Made by a program: the position numbers and the translations under genes. The notes below the pieces were generated by a model that did no database searches, was not told the DNA's origin, and was given only the letters and a program-made list of their open reading frames with translations. A stretch of 64,000 nt of DNA. It comes from Halobacterium rubrum (GTDB lineage: Archaea > Halobacteriota > Halobacteria > Halobacteriales > Halobacteriaceae). Shown piece after piece: positions 9,188 to 18,203 of the stretch (positions are counted from its first letter, which is position 1; every line of letters starts with the position of its first letter). Location of the stretch: assembly GCF_021729015.1 (NCBI RefSeq), contig NZ_JAJQQZ010000004.1, positions 202,235 to 266,234 on the forward strand. The letters run 5' to 3'.

Positions 9188-9502
9188 TCAGGCCGGCTCG
9201 ATGACGTAGTGGCCCTCGGACTGCTCGCGCAGCACGCTCTCCTCGCGGAGCTTCACGATGTGGCCGGTGGGCTGCTGTTCGGTGACGTGGTCGGCCGCCG
9301 TCCGCACGAGGTGGCCGACGATCTGGGCGCTCGGCGGCGCCTGCGCGGCGCCGCAGTCGTAGATGGTGAGGAGTTCGCCGCCGTCGGCGGCCTCGTAGAC
9401 GATGACGTGGGCGTGCCGGGCGAGCCGCCAGGCGTCCTGGGACGACGCGTCCTCGCCGTCGCCGTCTGCCGAGTCCGTGTCAGCTCTCGGGAGCTTGTTC
9501 AC
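9188..9502 (-). CDS. conserved haloarchaeal hypothetical protein
   Basis: This 104-aa acidic, soluble protein starts with MNKLPRAD and has a mixed alpha/beta pattern (HAHVIVYEAADGGELLTIYD, then a helical AQIVGHLVRTAADHV). I recognise no catalytic motif. It is convergent with tpiA and lies 30 bp downstream of the DNA polymerase IV gene on the same strand, so it could be co-transcribed with it. The function is unknown. Confidence 0.7.
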   Translation of the reverse strand: MNKLPRADTDSADGDGEDASSQDAWRLARHAHVIVYEAADGGELLTIYDCGAAQAPPSAQIVGHLVRTAADHVTEQQPTGHIVKLREESVLREQSEGHYVIEPA

Positions 9503-9532
9503 GGCCCCGGCTACGGGAGCCAGTCCAAAAGC

Positions 9533-10783
9533 CTACTCGAACTCGCCGAGGCTCGCCTGCCCGTCGCCCTCTGTCTCGTCCTCGCGGGTCCAGTCACGGT
9601 CGTCCCCTGTGTCGCCCTCGCTTTCGCTGTCTCCCGACGAGCCGTCGCCACCGAATCCCGCGAGGCTGGCCTGGTCGCGCTCGGAGAAGTCCAGATTCGA
9701 GACGCGCACCCCGACCTTCCGGACGGCGTCGTCGGCGAACTCGTCGAGGAGGTCCTGTGAGACCTCGTGGACGAGGTCGGGATCGTCGACCGGCCCGGGC
9801 AGCGACTCCGCTCGCGTGTGGACGTCGTAGGGCGGCGTGACGACTTTCACGCCGATGGTGCGGTAGAAGGCGTTCTTGCGGCTGGCGCGGTCGGCGACGG
9901 CCTCGGCGAGCGCCGCTGCCTGCTCGCGGACCGCGTCGAAGTCGTCGGTGGGACCGTCGAACGAGGACTCCCGGGAGAGGCTCTTCGGGTCGCCCCGGGG
10001 TTCGACCGGGCGGTCGTCCTCGCCGCGGGCGCGCCGGTGGAGCTCCCGGCCGCGGTCGCCGAACTCGGCCTCGAGCTCGTAGGGGTCGGCGTCGGCGAGG
10101 TCGCCGGCCGTCTCGACGCCGAGGTCGCGCAGCTCCCGGGCGCGAACCGGGCCGACACCGTGCACGTCGGCGATGTCGATGGGTGCCAGGAACTCCCGTA
10201 CTCCGTCCGGTCTGACGACGACGAGGCCGTCGGGCTTGTCGTAGTCGCTGGCGAGCTTCGCCGTGCTCATGTCCGGAGCGACGCCGACGCTCGCGGGAAC
10301 GCCGACCTCTCGTGCGATTCGCTGTTTCACGTGCCGGCCGAACCCCTCGGCGACCTCCCACGCCGTCCGGTCGGTGACGTCGAGGTACGCCTCGTCGACG
10401 CTCACCTCGCGGACCGTGTCGCCGAGCTCGTAGAGAATCGCCTTGACCTCGCTGGCCACCTCCTGGTAGTAGTCCATGTCCACCGGCCGGTAGTAGCCGG
10501 CGTCGGGGTTGTCGGGCTCGTCGGCCTTCCGGGGTAGCCGGTCGAGCGCCGCCGAGATGGCTTGTGCGCTCTCGACGCCGTACTCCCGGGCCTCGTAGCT
10601 CGCGGTCGCGACGGCGCCGACGGTCTGGCCGTCCTCGTAGCCCATGCCGACGACGAGCGGCTCACCCTCGAGTTCGGGGTCGCGGCGGCGCTCGCAGGAC
10701 GCGTAGAAGCAGTCCATGTCGACGTGCAGGACGATGCGCTCCTCGCGGTCGGGTACCCCGGGGAGTCGCTCGCCGGCGGGCAT
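9533..10783 (-). CDS. dinB: DNA polymerase IV (Y-family lesion-bypass polymerase)
   Basis: This 416-aa Y-family polymerase has the catalytic carboxylates in VDMDCFYASCE and SVDEAYLDV, a little-finger domain after about residue 240, and helix-hairpin-helix type IADVHGVGPVRARELRDLGV. It copies past damaged bases. The last residues QASLGEFE form a PCNA-interaction (PIP) box, and a similar DQASLAGFG lies about 35 residues earlier, so the tail may carry two clamp-binding sites. The linker between them is acidic and disordered. Confidence 0.93.
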   Translation of the reverse strand: MPAGERLPGVPDREERIVLHVDMDCFYASCERRRDPELEGEPLVVGMGYEDGQTVGAVATASYEAREYGVESAQAISAALDRLPRKADEPDNPDAGYYRPVDMDYYQEVASEVKAILYELGDTVREVSVDEAYLDVTDRTAWEVAEGFGRHVKQRIAREVGVPASVGVAPDMSTAKLASDYDKPDGLVVVRPDGVREFLAPIDIADVHGVGPVRARELRDLGVETAGDLADADPYELEAEFGDRGRELHRRARGEDDRPVEPRGDPKSLSRESSFDGPTDDFDAVREQAAALAEAVADRASRKNAFYRTIGVKVVTPPYDVHTRAESLPGPVDDPDLVHEVSQDLLDEFADDAVRKVGVRVSNLDFSERDQASLAGFGGDGSSGDSESEGDTGDDRDWTREDETEGDGQASLGEFE

Positions 10784-10816
10784 CAGGCGCTACTGGGACG
10801 GCAGGCCGGAATACGC

Positions 10817-11593
10817 TTACGCCAGGTCGCCTTCGACGTCGGTGTCGTCCTCGCGTGCGAGTTCGAGCGCGTGCTTCGCGCCCATGCCGGCGTCGTGGGC
10901 GGAGGCGGCGCGGCCGACACCGACCCGGAGGTCGACGCCCGCGGCCTCGCGGACGTGCTCGACGGCCTCGGCGTAGTCGGCTTCCGAGAGCGACGGGCAG
11001 ACGGCGATGATGTTGTCGCCGCCCACGAAGAACGACAGCGAGTCGTGGGCGGTGTGCATGTGCTTCATCAGCTCGGCGTACCCCTGCTCGATGTGGATGA
11101 ACGAGGAGAAGGCGTCGAGTTCGTCGGTGTACTTGCCGGTGGCGTCGACGACGTCGAAGTGCGCGATCTGGACGTCCTCGTCGGTGCGTTCGGCCTCGTC
11201 GATGGGCTGGCCGAGCAGGAGTTCGCGCCGGTCGGCGTCCTGCGCGCTGCCCTCGTTCTGGATGGCGGCAGTGGCGTCCACGAGCGCGTCTGCAGGGCTG
11301 GGGCCGGTGCCGATGGCGAGGCTGACGGTGACGGGGTAGCGGTTCCGCACCGACTCCTGGATGCGGGCGTGGTCCTCGAGGTCGAGGCCGTTGGTCACTG
11401 CGACCATGTTGTCGAATCGGGTGAAGAAGATGTAGCCGTCCCGCGTCCCGATGGCTTGCGAGAGGTCGGCGTACAGCCGGGACTGGAGCGTCTGGAGGTC
11501 GACTTCCCTGCGGGGCGACGGCGTCACGGTCCACGGCCCGTAGTTGTCCAGCTGGACGAGAGTGACCTGCGTGTTCGTCACGATACCGGACAC
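10817..11593 (-). CDS. gch3: GTP cyclohydrolase III (GTP cyclohydrolase IIa)
   Basis: This 258-aa enzyme converts GTP to the formylamino pyrimidine FAPy-ribose phosphate, the first step of archaeal riboflavin/F420 (and possibly folate-type) synthesis. It consists of two tandem GGDEF-like halves: FFTRFDNMVAVTN in the first and FFVGGDNIIAVCP in the second. The start VTLVQLDNYGPWT is the family hallmark. ATG 11593 is used; a GTG at 11581 matches the usual family start even better. Confidence 0.93.
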   Translation of the reverse strand: MSGIVTNTQVTLVQLDNYGPWTVTPSPRREVDLQTLQSRLYADLSQAIGTRDGYIFFTRFDNMVAVTNGLDLEDHARIQESVRNRYPVTVSLAIGTGPSPADALVDATAAIQNEGSAQDADRRELLLGQPIDEAERTDEDVQIAHFDVVDATGKYTDELDAFSSFIHIEQGYAELMKHMHTAHDSLSFFVGGDNIIAVCPSLSEADYAEAVEHVREAAGVDLRVGVGRAASAHDAGMGAKHALELAREDDTDVEGDLA

Positions 11594-11663
11594 TCGACAC
11601 GCGCCGATTATATCGGTTTTGGATTGCGTTCCAAATCTGTTTAGCGATACCGGCCGGCCAAAG

Positions 11664-11671
11664 TTTTATTA
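11664..11671 (+). promoter_or_regulatory. TATA box of the hsp20 gene
   Basis: TTTTATTA lies 43 bp before the hsp20 ATG, with purine/GC-rich flanks. A GAGGTGA Shine-Dalgarno sequence at 11701-11707 precedes the ATG at 11714, so this transcript has a short 5' leader rather than being leaderless. Confidence 0.5.
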
Positions 11672-11713
11672 CGAACCGCGAGCATAGTTCTATCTGTACC
11701 GAGGTGACCAGCG

Positions 11714-12088
11714 ATGGCACTACCCACGACCGACTCGTGGATGCAAGGCCTCGACCTCCCGTCCCGCCTGTTCAGCGAGGGCGGGCTCGGTGGTAGCGAC
11801 TACGAACTGTACGAGGAGGACGGCGACTTCGTCCTCGCCATCGACATGCCGGGCTTCGAGACCGAGGACATCACCGTCGCCTGGGACGACGGCGTCCTGA
11901 ACGTCTCGGCCGAAGCCGTCGACGAGTCCCGGAACCGCAAGAAGACGTTCCACCGTCGGTTCCGGTTCCCGAAAGCGGTCGACGAAGACGCCATCCACGC
12001 CGAGTACAGCAACGGCGTCCTCGACGTGACGCTGCCCATCACGGAGGAGGCGGTCGCCCAGGGCAAGACCATCCCCGTCGAGGGGTAG
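11714..12088 (+). CDS. hsp20: Hsp20/alpha-crystallin family small heat-shock protein
   Basis: This 124-aa protein has one alpha-crystallin domain (LYEEDGDFVLAIDMPGFE through the closing NGVLDVTLPI). It should act as an ATP-independent holdase that binds unfolding proteins. The C-terminal I-x-I/V-type tail (KTIPVEG) used in oligomer assembly is present. The gene stands alone with its own promoter and a recognisable Shine-Dalgarno site. Confidence 0.93.
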   Translation: MALPTTDSWMQGLDLPSRLFSEGGLGGSDYELYEEDGDFVLAIDMPGFETEDITVAWDDGVLNVSAEAVDESRNRKKTFHRRFRFPKAVDEDAIHAEYSNGVLDVTLPITEEAVAQGKTIPVEG

Positions 12089-12248
12089 CCCGCCCCCTCG
12101 ACTCGTAGCTCCCGAGCACCCGGCGAGACCTCGTTTTTTGGCTGACTCGGTGTCGTGTCAAAGCCTAACACGACACGGCGCGTAGTGTCCGTCGTGATGC
12201 CGCCAGCCACGACGCCACGACTGACCGCGCCCGGCCGGAGGGCCGCCA

Positions 12249-13700
12249 GTGGCGCCTGACCGCCAGCAGACGCGCCGTGCAGTCCTCCGGGTGGGCGTCG
12301 GGCTCGCAGCGACCGCGACACTCGCCGGCTGCGCCGGCGGCGGCGCAGATACCGGAGACGGCAACACAACGACTGCGACGGCGACGTCCGGTGAAACGTC
12401 GGGCCCGGAGACGACCGACGACACCGAGTCGACCCCCGCCGACTCGACGCCGGACGCAGTCGGTACCGAGTTCGTCGCCGGAGGATTTGCGAACCCCCTC
12501 GGCGTCGAGTTCCCGCCCGGGGACAGCGACCACCCCCACGTCGTCGACCAGGCCGGACTCGTCTACGTCGCCAGCTCTGACGGCGTTCGCGACGAGCCGT
12601 TCCTCGACGTTCGCGACCGCATGGTCGACCTCTCGGGCTACGAGGAGCGCGGGCTGCTCGGTCTCGCCTTCCACCCAGAGTTCGGCGCCGGCGACGACCG
12701 CGTGTTCGTCAGGTACAGCGCACCGGCGACGGACGCGACGCCCGACGACTACAGCCACACGTTCGTCCTCTCCTCGTTCCGGGTCACAGACGGCAGGGTG
12801 GCCCACGACAGCGAGCGCCGGCTCCTCGAGTTGCCACAGCCCCAGGCGAACCACAACGCCGGCAGCGTCGCCTTCGGCCCCGACGGCTCCCTCTACGTCG
12901 GCACCGGCGACGGGGGTGGCGCGAACGACACCGGCACCGGCCACGTCGACGACTGGTACGACGCCAACGACGGCGGGAACGGCCAGGACCGCACCGAGAA
13001 CCGCCTCGGCAGCATCCTCCGAATCGACGTGGACACGGACGGAGACGACCGTCCGTACGGCATCCCCGACGACAACCCCCTCGTCGGCGAGACGGGTTTC
13101 GACGAGCAGTACGCCTGGGGGTTCCGGAACCCCTGGCGGTTCTCCTTCGCCGACGGCGACCTCTACGTCGCGGACGTCGGCCAGAACCGCTTCGAGGAGG
13201 TGAGCGTCGTCGAGGCGGGCGGGAACTACGGCTGGAACGTCCGCGAGGGCGCCCACTGCTTCGACGCCGCCAACCCCGGCAGTCCGCCCGACGACTGCCC
13301 GAGCGAGACGCCCGACGGCGAGCCACTCGAAGCACCAATCGTGGAGTACAGCCACGGCACCGGCGATCTCACCGGCGTCTCGGTCATCGGCGGCTACCGC
13401 TACGACGGCGACGGAATCCCCGGGCTCCGCGGCGACTACGTCTTCGGCGACTGGCGAGCCGACGGTCGGCTCTTTCTCGCGCACCCACCGGACAGCGAGG
13501 GGGACGCCGAAAGCGACGCTACTGGACTCTGGGAGACCAGCACGGTCGACTTGGAGGCCAGCGGCGGTGACGACGCTCCCGGCCAGTACCTGCTCGCGTT
13601 CGGTCGCGACGCCGACGGCACCCTCTACGTCGCCACCACCGACTCGGGCACGCCGACCGGTGACTCGGGCGCAGTGCACCGGCTCGTTCCGGCCGAATAG
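12249..13700 (+). CDS. PQQ-dependent sugar dehydrogenase-like lipoprotein (GSDH/YliI family)
   Basis: This 483-aa protein starts at GTG 12249 with a Tat-type signal (TRRAVLRVGVG) ending in the lipobox LAGC28, so it should be a lipid-anchored extracellular protein. After a Thr/Asp-rich linker comes a six-bladed beta-propeller of the soluble aldose sugar/sorbosone dehydrogenase family (GLLGLAFHPEFG, NHNAGSVAFGPDGSLYVGTGDGG, YAWGFRNPWRF, NYGWNVREG). Family members oxidise sugars with PQQ. Whether this organism makes PQQ is not shown in the window. Confidence 0.9.
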   Translation: MAPDRQQTRRAVLRVGVGLAATATLAGCAGGGADTGDGNTTTATATSGETSGPETTDDTESTPADSTPDAVGTEFVAGGFANPLGVEFPPGDSDHPHVVDQAGLVYVASSDGVRDEPFLDVRDRMVDLSGYEERGLLGLAFHPEFGAGDDRVFVRYSAPATDATPDDYSHTFVLSSFRVTDGRVAHDSERRLLELPQPQANHNAGSVAFGPDGSLYVGTGDGGGANDTGTGHVDDWYDANDGGNGQDRTENRLGSILRIDVDTDGDDRPYGIPDDNPLVGETGFDEQYAWGFRNPWRFSFADGDLYVADVGQNRFEEVSVVEAGGNYGWNVREGAHCFDAANPGSPPDDCPSETPDGEPLEAPIVEYSHGTGDLTGVSVIGGYRYDGDGIPGLRGDYVFGDWRADGRLFLAHPPDSEGDAESDATGLWETSTVDLEASGGDDAPGQYLLAFGRDADGTLYVATTDSGTPTGDSGAVHRLVPAE

Positions 13701-13766
13701 CCTGCTCTCCCGGCAGGCCAGTCCGGGTGCCGAACACCGAAGACGGCGCGAACCACAGGCTAGGAC

Positions 13767-13979
13767 ATGGACCGCGACGCTACCACGAGGGACCGCATCT
13801 GGGCGTCGGTACTGCGGCACGCCCAGCGGGACGACCCGCTCTCCATCGCGAACGTCCGCAACGACATCCACTTCGACCACCGCCCCAGCGACGAGGAAGT
13901 ACGGCGCGTCCTCGAAGCCGGCGGCGAAATCGGCGTCGTCGAGCGGACGCCGTCGGGCCACTGGACGTTCGCCGACTAA
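13767..13979 (+). CDS. conserved haloarchaeal small protein with winged-helix pattern
   Basis: This 70-aa protein (MDRDATTRDRIWASVLRH start) has the layout of a minimal winged helix: helix, short helix around SIANVRNDIHF, helix DEEVRRVLEAGGEIGV, then a beta hairpin VVERTPSGHWTFAD. A DNA-binding or adaptor role is possible but not shown. It lies 66 bp after the sugar dehydrogenase gene. Confidence 0.65.
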   Translation: MDRDATTRDRIWASVLRHAQRDDPLSIANVRNDIHFDHRPSDEEVRRVLEAGGEIGVVERTPSGHWTFAD

Positions 13980-14087
13980 GTTCCCTGTCGTAGCGACTGG
14001 TAATCGGGGTGGGCACTACTCGCTGATCGTCGAGGCTGTGGCTGGCCGACGGCAGTGAATCCTGAAAACGGCTGGAAGAAAGAGCCG

Positions 14088-14678
14088 TTACAGCTTGACC
14101 GCGTTCTTGTCCTTCAGCGACTCTGGGACACTCGCCCAGTACGTCGTCTTCGACCCGTACTGCGTGGCCAGCGTGAGCTGGACTTCCTCCCCGGCCTTCA
14201 GCCCGTCCGTCGTGATGCCCGACGCGTTCATGATGACCTTGATTCGGTCGGACTGATCGACCAGAACGGGATCGTTCTCGCCCTTGATCTGGCTGCTCGT
14301 GAAGTTCTCGGCGTTCGCCGCGCCGCTGTCGTAGACCAGCGTCGTGGCGGTGTCCGGGCCGATCCACTGGATGGTGGACTTGCTGAGGTTGATGTTGTCT
14401 GCGCCCGCAGCCTGCCGCACCGTCAGGTTCACGTAGTCGACGACTTCCGAGGAGCCGGAGTCGTTGACGTTGCCGTAGGCGGAGACGACGTTGATGCGGT
14501 TAGAGACCTGTGCAGAGGCTTCCTCACCCGTGGCGCTACCTTTCGACTGGAGGAAGCCGGCGGTGTTGATGAGGACGCCGGCGGCGATCGCCGCGACCAG
14601 CACCATCGCGATGAACACGATGAGCGTGCCGATCCCGACTTGCCCCCGCTCGTCCTCGTCGTTGATGAATTCGAACAT
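14088..14678 (-). CDS. archaellin (archaeal flagellin), copy 1
   Basis: This 196-aa protein begins [22 protein letters not shown], a class III (prepilin-like) signal cleaved by FlaK/PibD after the RG, followed by the long hydrophobic N-terminal helix that forms the filament core. The outer domain carries N-glycosylation sequons (for example NLT, NLS, NFT). It is a lone archaellin: no arlC-J genes are near. A second copy with a nearly identical N-terminal half lies on the same strand at 33,592-34,218. The promoter has GAACGTTTATTCG at about 14,730-14,742. Confidence 0.93.
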   Translation of the reverse strand: MFEFINDEDERGQVGIGTLIVFIAMVLVAAIAAGVLINTAGFLQSKGSATGEEASAQVSNRINVVSAYGNVNDSGSSEVVDYVNLTVRQAAGADNINLSKSTIQWIGPDTATTLVYDSGAANAENFTSSQIKGENDPVLVDQSDRIKVIMNASGITTDGLKAGEEVQLTLATQYGSKTTYWASVPESLKDKNAVKL

Positions 14679-14812
14679 GTACGCGAGTCCCCGCGAGTAG
14701 AGTACGCGAGTACCCGACCGGAGGACTAGCCCACGAATAAACGTTCGTCCCGATTATCCGGCGTGAAAATCGGGGGACACAGCAGGGCCAAACTGCCCAG
14801 TGACGTCCCGCG

Positions 14813-15115
14813 TCACTCGGTGTCTGACTCGGCGTCCTCGTTCGCCGATGGAGGGCGTCGGGAGAGTTCGTCGAACCGGCGCTGGGCCCTGTCGGCCCGG
14901 GACGCTGTCTGTTCGGGGTCGTAGGCCACGCCGACGATTTCGCCGTCCCGGATCTGGACATCGAGGACTGCGTCCACGTGGCGGCCGTCCTCGGGCAGTC
15001 GTTCGCTGTCGACCACTCGCTCGGCCACCGTCTCGCCGTCAGCTTCCAGCAACAGCACTGCCCGGTCGCCCTCGAAGCGGTCGACGACTCCCGAGTAGCT
15101 GCCGTCGGCAGTCAT
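14813..15115 (-). CDS. DUF3006-like small beta protein
   Basis: This 100-aa protein starts at ATG 15115 (MTADGSYSGVVDRFEGDRAVLL), overlapping the stop of the upstream lipoprotein gene by ATGA. The pattern GVVDRFEGDRAVLLLEADG is typical of DUF3006 proteins, small beta-barrel-like polypeptides repeatedly encoded beside extracellular metallo-beta-lactamase/ComEC-like hydrolases. The C-terminus is a charged disordered tail. Its role is probably to serve the neighbouring hydrolase, but the mechanism is unknown. Confidence 0.78.
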   Translation of the reverse strand: MTADGSYSGVVDRFEGDRAVLLLEADGETVAERVVDSERLPEDGRHVDAVLDVQIRDGEIVGVAYDPEQTASRADRAQRRFDELSRRPPSANEDAESDTE

Positions 15116-16596
15116 TCGTAGCCCTCCCGGAGCACGACGGTTCCACTGTCGTCCCGGACTGTAACTGTGTCCCCGCCGTTGTTCCACACCGCCCGCTCCA
15201 TCCCCCAGTACAGCGCCGTCTCCGTGTCCGTCCCGCTGCCGGTGTAGAGCGTGACCTGCTCGCCGGGCCCGAGTTCGAACCCGGTCGGGAACGTGTAGGT
15301 GTGGTCGGCCTCGTCCCGGACGGTCCAGCCGCCGAGCGCCAGCGGCCGGCTCCCGGTGTTCTCGAAGACGACGTACTCGCCGTTCGGGTTCTCGTTGTCG
15401 TCGCCCGGTGCGTCCTCGTTGACTTCGACGACCGAGAGCGCCGACCCGCCGGCCGAGTCGGTCGTCTCGGTCGTCGTGCCGTGGTCAGCAACCGTCGTCG
15501 TTCCACCGTCGGTTACCGTCGTCTCAGATGTGGTTGCTGGAGCCGTCGAGCCGTCCGCGTGGACGACGGTTCTGACTGTGAGGTCGCCGCCAGCACCGGG
15601 TTCGACCGGCGTGCCGTCCCGGAGGTCCAGCGGCGCTGTCGGTGCGTCCTGCTGGGTGGCGACCGAGACGGCCGAGCCGTTCGTCGTGAACCGCACGGTC
15701 CCGTGGGTCGCCGTCCAGTACGTCCGGACCGACCGCTCGGCGAACCGCTGGAGGACGGCCTCGTGTGGGTGGCCGTACTGGGAGTCGTACGCGCTCGAGA
15801 CGACGGCGACCGCCGGCGTGACGGCCGCCAGCAGGTCGGCGCTCGAACTCGACTCGCTGCCGTGGTGGCCGGCGCTCAGGACGGTCGCGTTCAGGCGGAG
15901 TTCGTGCTCCTCGAGGAGGTACTCCTCGCTGGCGGCTTCGCCGTCCCCCGGCAGGAGGAACGTCGTGTTGCCGTACGCGAGCCGGACGACGACGCTGTTC
16001 TCGTTGGCGTCGGCGCCCGCGAGCCGCGAGGCCGGCGGCGCCAGCACGTCGACGGCCGCGCCTTCCAGAGGAATCGCGTCGCCGGCGCGCGTCTCGTACA
16101 GCACCACGTCGTGGGCTTCGACGGCGTCGAGGTAGTCGTCGTAGGTCGCCGAGCTGGACGTGATACCGGGGTCGTAGATGGCGCCGACGCCCTCTGCTTG
16201 TGTCTCGTAGTAGTCGATGACCGCGGCGTGGCCGCCGATGTGGTCGGCGTCGGCGTGGCTGGTGACGAGGTAGTCGATTCGGTCGACGCCCCGCTCCCGC
16301 AGGTAGTCGAGGACGACGTCGCCGTCGTCGCGCCAGTCGCCAGTGTCGACGAGCATCGTCTCGCCCGACGGCGCTTCGACGAGGACGCTCGCGCCCTGCC
16401 CGACGTTGATGAAGTGCACCGAGAGCGTTCCGTTCGCCGTCGTCGCCGCTGCGTCGGTCGCCGTCGGCGACCCCGCTGTCGGGGACTCGGTCGTGGCTGT
16501 CGGCGTCGCAGCTCCACCGGTGAGGGCGCCCGTGCACCCCGCGAGCGCGACGAGTGCGACCACGGCGAGCACGCTCCAGACGCGACGTCGGTCCAT
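15112..16596 (-). CDS. secreted metallo-beta-lactamase (ComEC-like) hydrolase with lamin-tail domain, lipoprotein
   Basis: This 494-aa protein begins with a lipoprotein signal (VVALVALAGC21). The middle is a metallo-beta-lactamase domain like the C-terminal nuclease-like part of ComEC (VHFINVGQGASVLV, LVTSHADADHIGGHA, SAGHHGSESSS). After a Thr-rich linker, the last about 110 residues form a lamin-tail (LTD) beta-sandwich (EYVVFENTGSRPLALGGWTVRDE). It is predicted to act outside the cell on nucleic acid or another phosphodiester, which is an inference from ComEC. It is coupled to the DUF3006-like gene. Confidence 0.9.
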   Translation of the reverse strand: MDRRRVWSVLAVVALVALAGCTGALTGGAATPTATTESPTAGSPTATDAAATTANGTLSVHFINVGQGASVLVEAPSGETMLVDTGDWRDDGDVVLDYLRERGVDRIDYLVTSHADADHIGGHAAVIDYYETQAEGVGAIYDPGITSSSATYDDYLDAVEAHDVVLYETRAGDAIPLEGAAVDVLAPPASRLAGADANENSVVVRLAYGNTTFLLPGDGEAASEEYLLEEHELRLNATVLSAGHHGSESSSSADLLAAVTPAVAVVSSAYDSQYGHPHEAVLQRFAERSVRTYWTATHGTVRFTTNGSAVSVATQQDAPTAPLDLRDGTPVEPGAGGDLTVRTVVHADGSTAPATTSETTVTDGGTTTVADHGTTTETTDSAGGSALSVVEVNEDAPGDDNENPNGEYVVFENTGSRPLALGGWTVRDEADHTYTFPTGFELGPGEQVTLYTGSGTDTETALYWGMERAVWNNGGDTVTVRDDSGTVVLREGYE

Positions 16597-16763
16597 GTGT
16601 AGGAATCACACGGGCCGAGAGAATAGGTGTTCTGGGTGCTGCGCTACCCGGAACCGGACACTGCGGGTGACGCAGTTCCAGCAGGCCAGTGGGCCCCGGT
16701 GGCGTGGCAACGTCTGCCAGCGGGACAAGACGTAAGTGCAGCCCGCGATTGGGGGGTGATACG

Positions 16764-17985
16764 ATGTCTCACAACGAGACGCCCGGTGTAAGTCCGGGGG
16801 AACGGGTTCTTCGAGGGCACGTTAGCCCAGCGTAACGAGTTCGAGTCAGTCCGAGTTTTCGACACCACGCTCCGCGACGGCGAGCAGACGCCACGCACGT
16901 CGTTCGGCTACGACGACAAGCGCGCCATAGCCGCGGCGCTCGACGACGCGAACGTCGACGTCGTCGAAGCCGGGTTCCCGGCGAACGGCGAGGCGGAGGC
17001 GGAGGCCGTGGCGGACGTCGCCGACGCGACCGACGCGACGACATGCGGGCTCGCCCGCGTTGTCACGTCGGACGTCGACGCGGCGGTGGACGCCGGCGTC
17101 GACATGGTCCACGTGTTCGCGTCGACCAGCGACGTCCAGATCGAGGACTCGATGCACAGCACGCGCGCCGAGGTCGTCGACCAGTCGGTGGCGGCCGTCG
17201 AGCGCGCCCGGGAGGCGGGCGTCGAGGTGATGTTCTCGCCGATGGACGCCACCCGGACCGACCCCGAGTACCTCGCCGAGGTCGTCGAGGCGGTCGACGA
17301 CGCCGGTGTAGACTGGGTGAACGTCCCGGACACGTGCGGGGTAGCGACCCCGCGGCGGTTCGGCGAGCTCGTCGAGTTCGTCGGCGAGCACACGGACGCC
17401 CGAATCGACGTCCACACGCACGACGACTTCGGGGTGGCGACCGCGAACGCCCTCGCGGGCGTGGAAGCGGGCGCCGACCAGGTGCAGGTGTCGGTCAACG
17501 GCATCGGCGAGCGCGCCGGGAACGCGGCGTTCGAGGAGGTCGTGATGGCCGCCGAGAGCGTCTACGGCGCCGACACCGGCGTGGACACGACGGCCATCGC
17601 GGACGTCTCGGCGGCCGTCGCCGACCGCTCGTCGGTGCCGGTGCCGGTGAACAAGCCGGTGGTGGGCGCGAACGCCTTCGCCCACGAGTCCGGCATCCAC
17701 GCCGCGGGCGTCATCGAGAACAGCGAGACGTTCGAGCCCGGTGTGATGACCCCCGAGATGGTGGGGACCGAGCGAGAGGTCGTGCTCGGGAAGCACTCGG
17801 GCACGCACGCCGTCCGCCAGCACCTCGAGGACGCCGGCTTCGCGCCGAGCGACGACGAGGTGCGCGCGGTCACCCGGAAGGTGAAGGCACACGCCGCCGA
17901 CGAGGACGTCGTCACGCAGGCCGTCCTGCGGGCGTTCGCCGGCGAAGTGGGTGTTCGACGCGAGCGGGGTGAGGTGACGGCGTGA
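16764..17985 (+). CDS. leuA: 2-isopropylmalate/citramalate synthase family protein (frameshift near start)
   Basis: The frame ending at 17985 encodes a DRE-TIM aldol-condensing enzyme: VFDTTLRDGEQTPRTSF, DTCGVATP, VHTHDDFG and the HESGIHAAG motif. Length (about 406 aa) lacks the C-terminal leucine-binding domain, as in other haloarchaeal copies. No ATG/GTG precedes the catalytic FDTTLRDGEQ in this frame; the first GTG is at 17008, which would delete it. ATG 16764 with its GGGGGTGAT ribosome site is in another frame. Removing one G from the five-G run 16796-16800 joins them (MSHNETPGVSPGNGFFEGTLA). It is either a sequencing error, a true lesion or frameshifting. Confidence 0.85.
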
Positions 17986-18051
17986 CGTCGCCCGGCAAGC
18001 CTTGCGCCACCAGCCACAGCTATAGGTGTCGGCGCGGTAGCGGGGGGCACG

Positions 18052-18129
18052 ATGCAGTCACACACGGCACACCGTCTCGTTCTCGCGGGCAGCGGTGTGG
18101 CTGTCGGCCTCGGTATTGTAGGGGCGTAA
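18052..18129 (+). CDS. putative branched-chain-amino-acid-rich leader peptide of ilvB
   Basis: This ORF of 25 codons ends with LVLAGSGVAVGLGIVGA: 8 of its last 17 residues are Leu, Val or Ile, the three end products of the downstream pathway. A TATAGG element at 18021 would place transcription start very close to the ATG. A hairpin can form over the stop codon (GTAGGG at 18118-18123 with CCCTAC at 18138-18143). This is the layout of a ribosome-mediated attenuator, but no such archaeal mechanism is shown here. Inference only. Confidence 0.4.
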   Translation: MQSHTAHRLVLAGSGVAVGLGIVGA

Positions 18130-18203
18130 GCTCCCCTCCCTACACTTCTCACCGACCCGACCGGTACCGTACTTCCAGACCGACAGCCACCGCAGCAGCC
18201 GCA

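Noticed and set aside
14800..16602. 600-codon plus-strand frame
   Set aside because: Antisense to the lipoprotein hydrolase with clear HxHxDH and lamin-tail parts.
17008..17985. Taking GTG 17008 as the leuA start
   Set aside because: This would delete the FDTTLRDGEQ catalytic segment, which is well conserved just upstream in the same frame.
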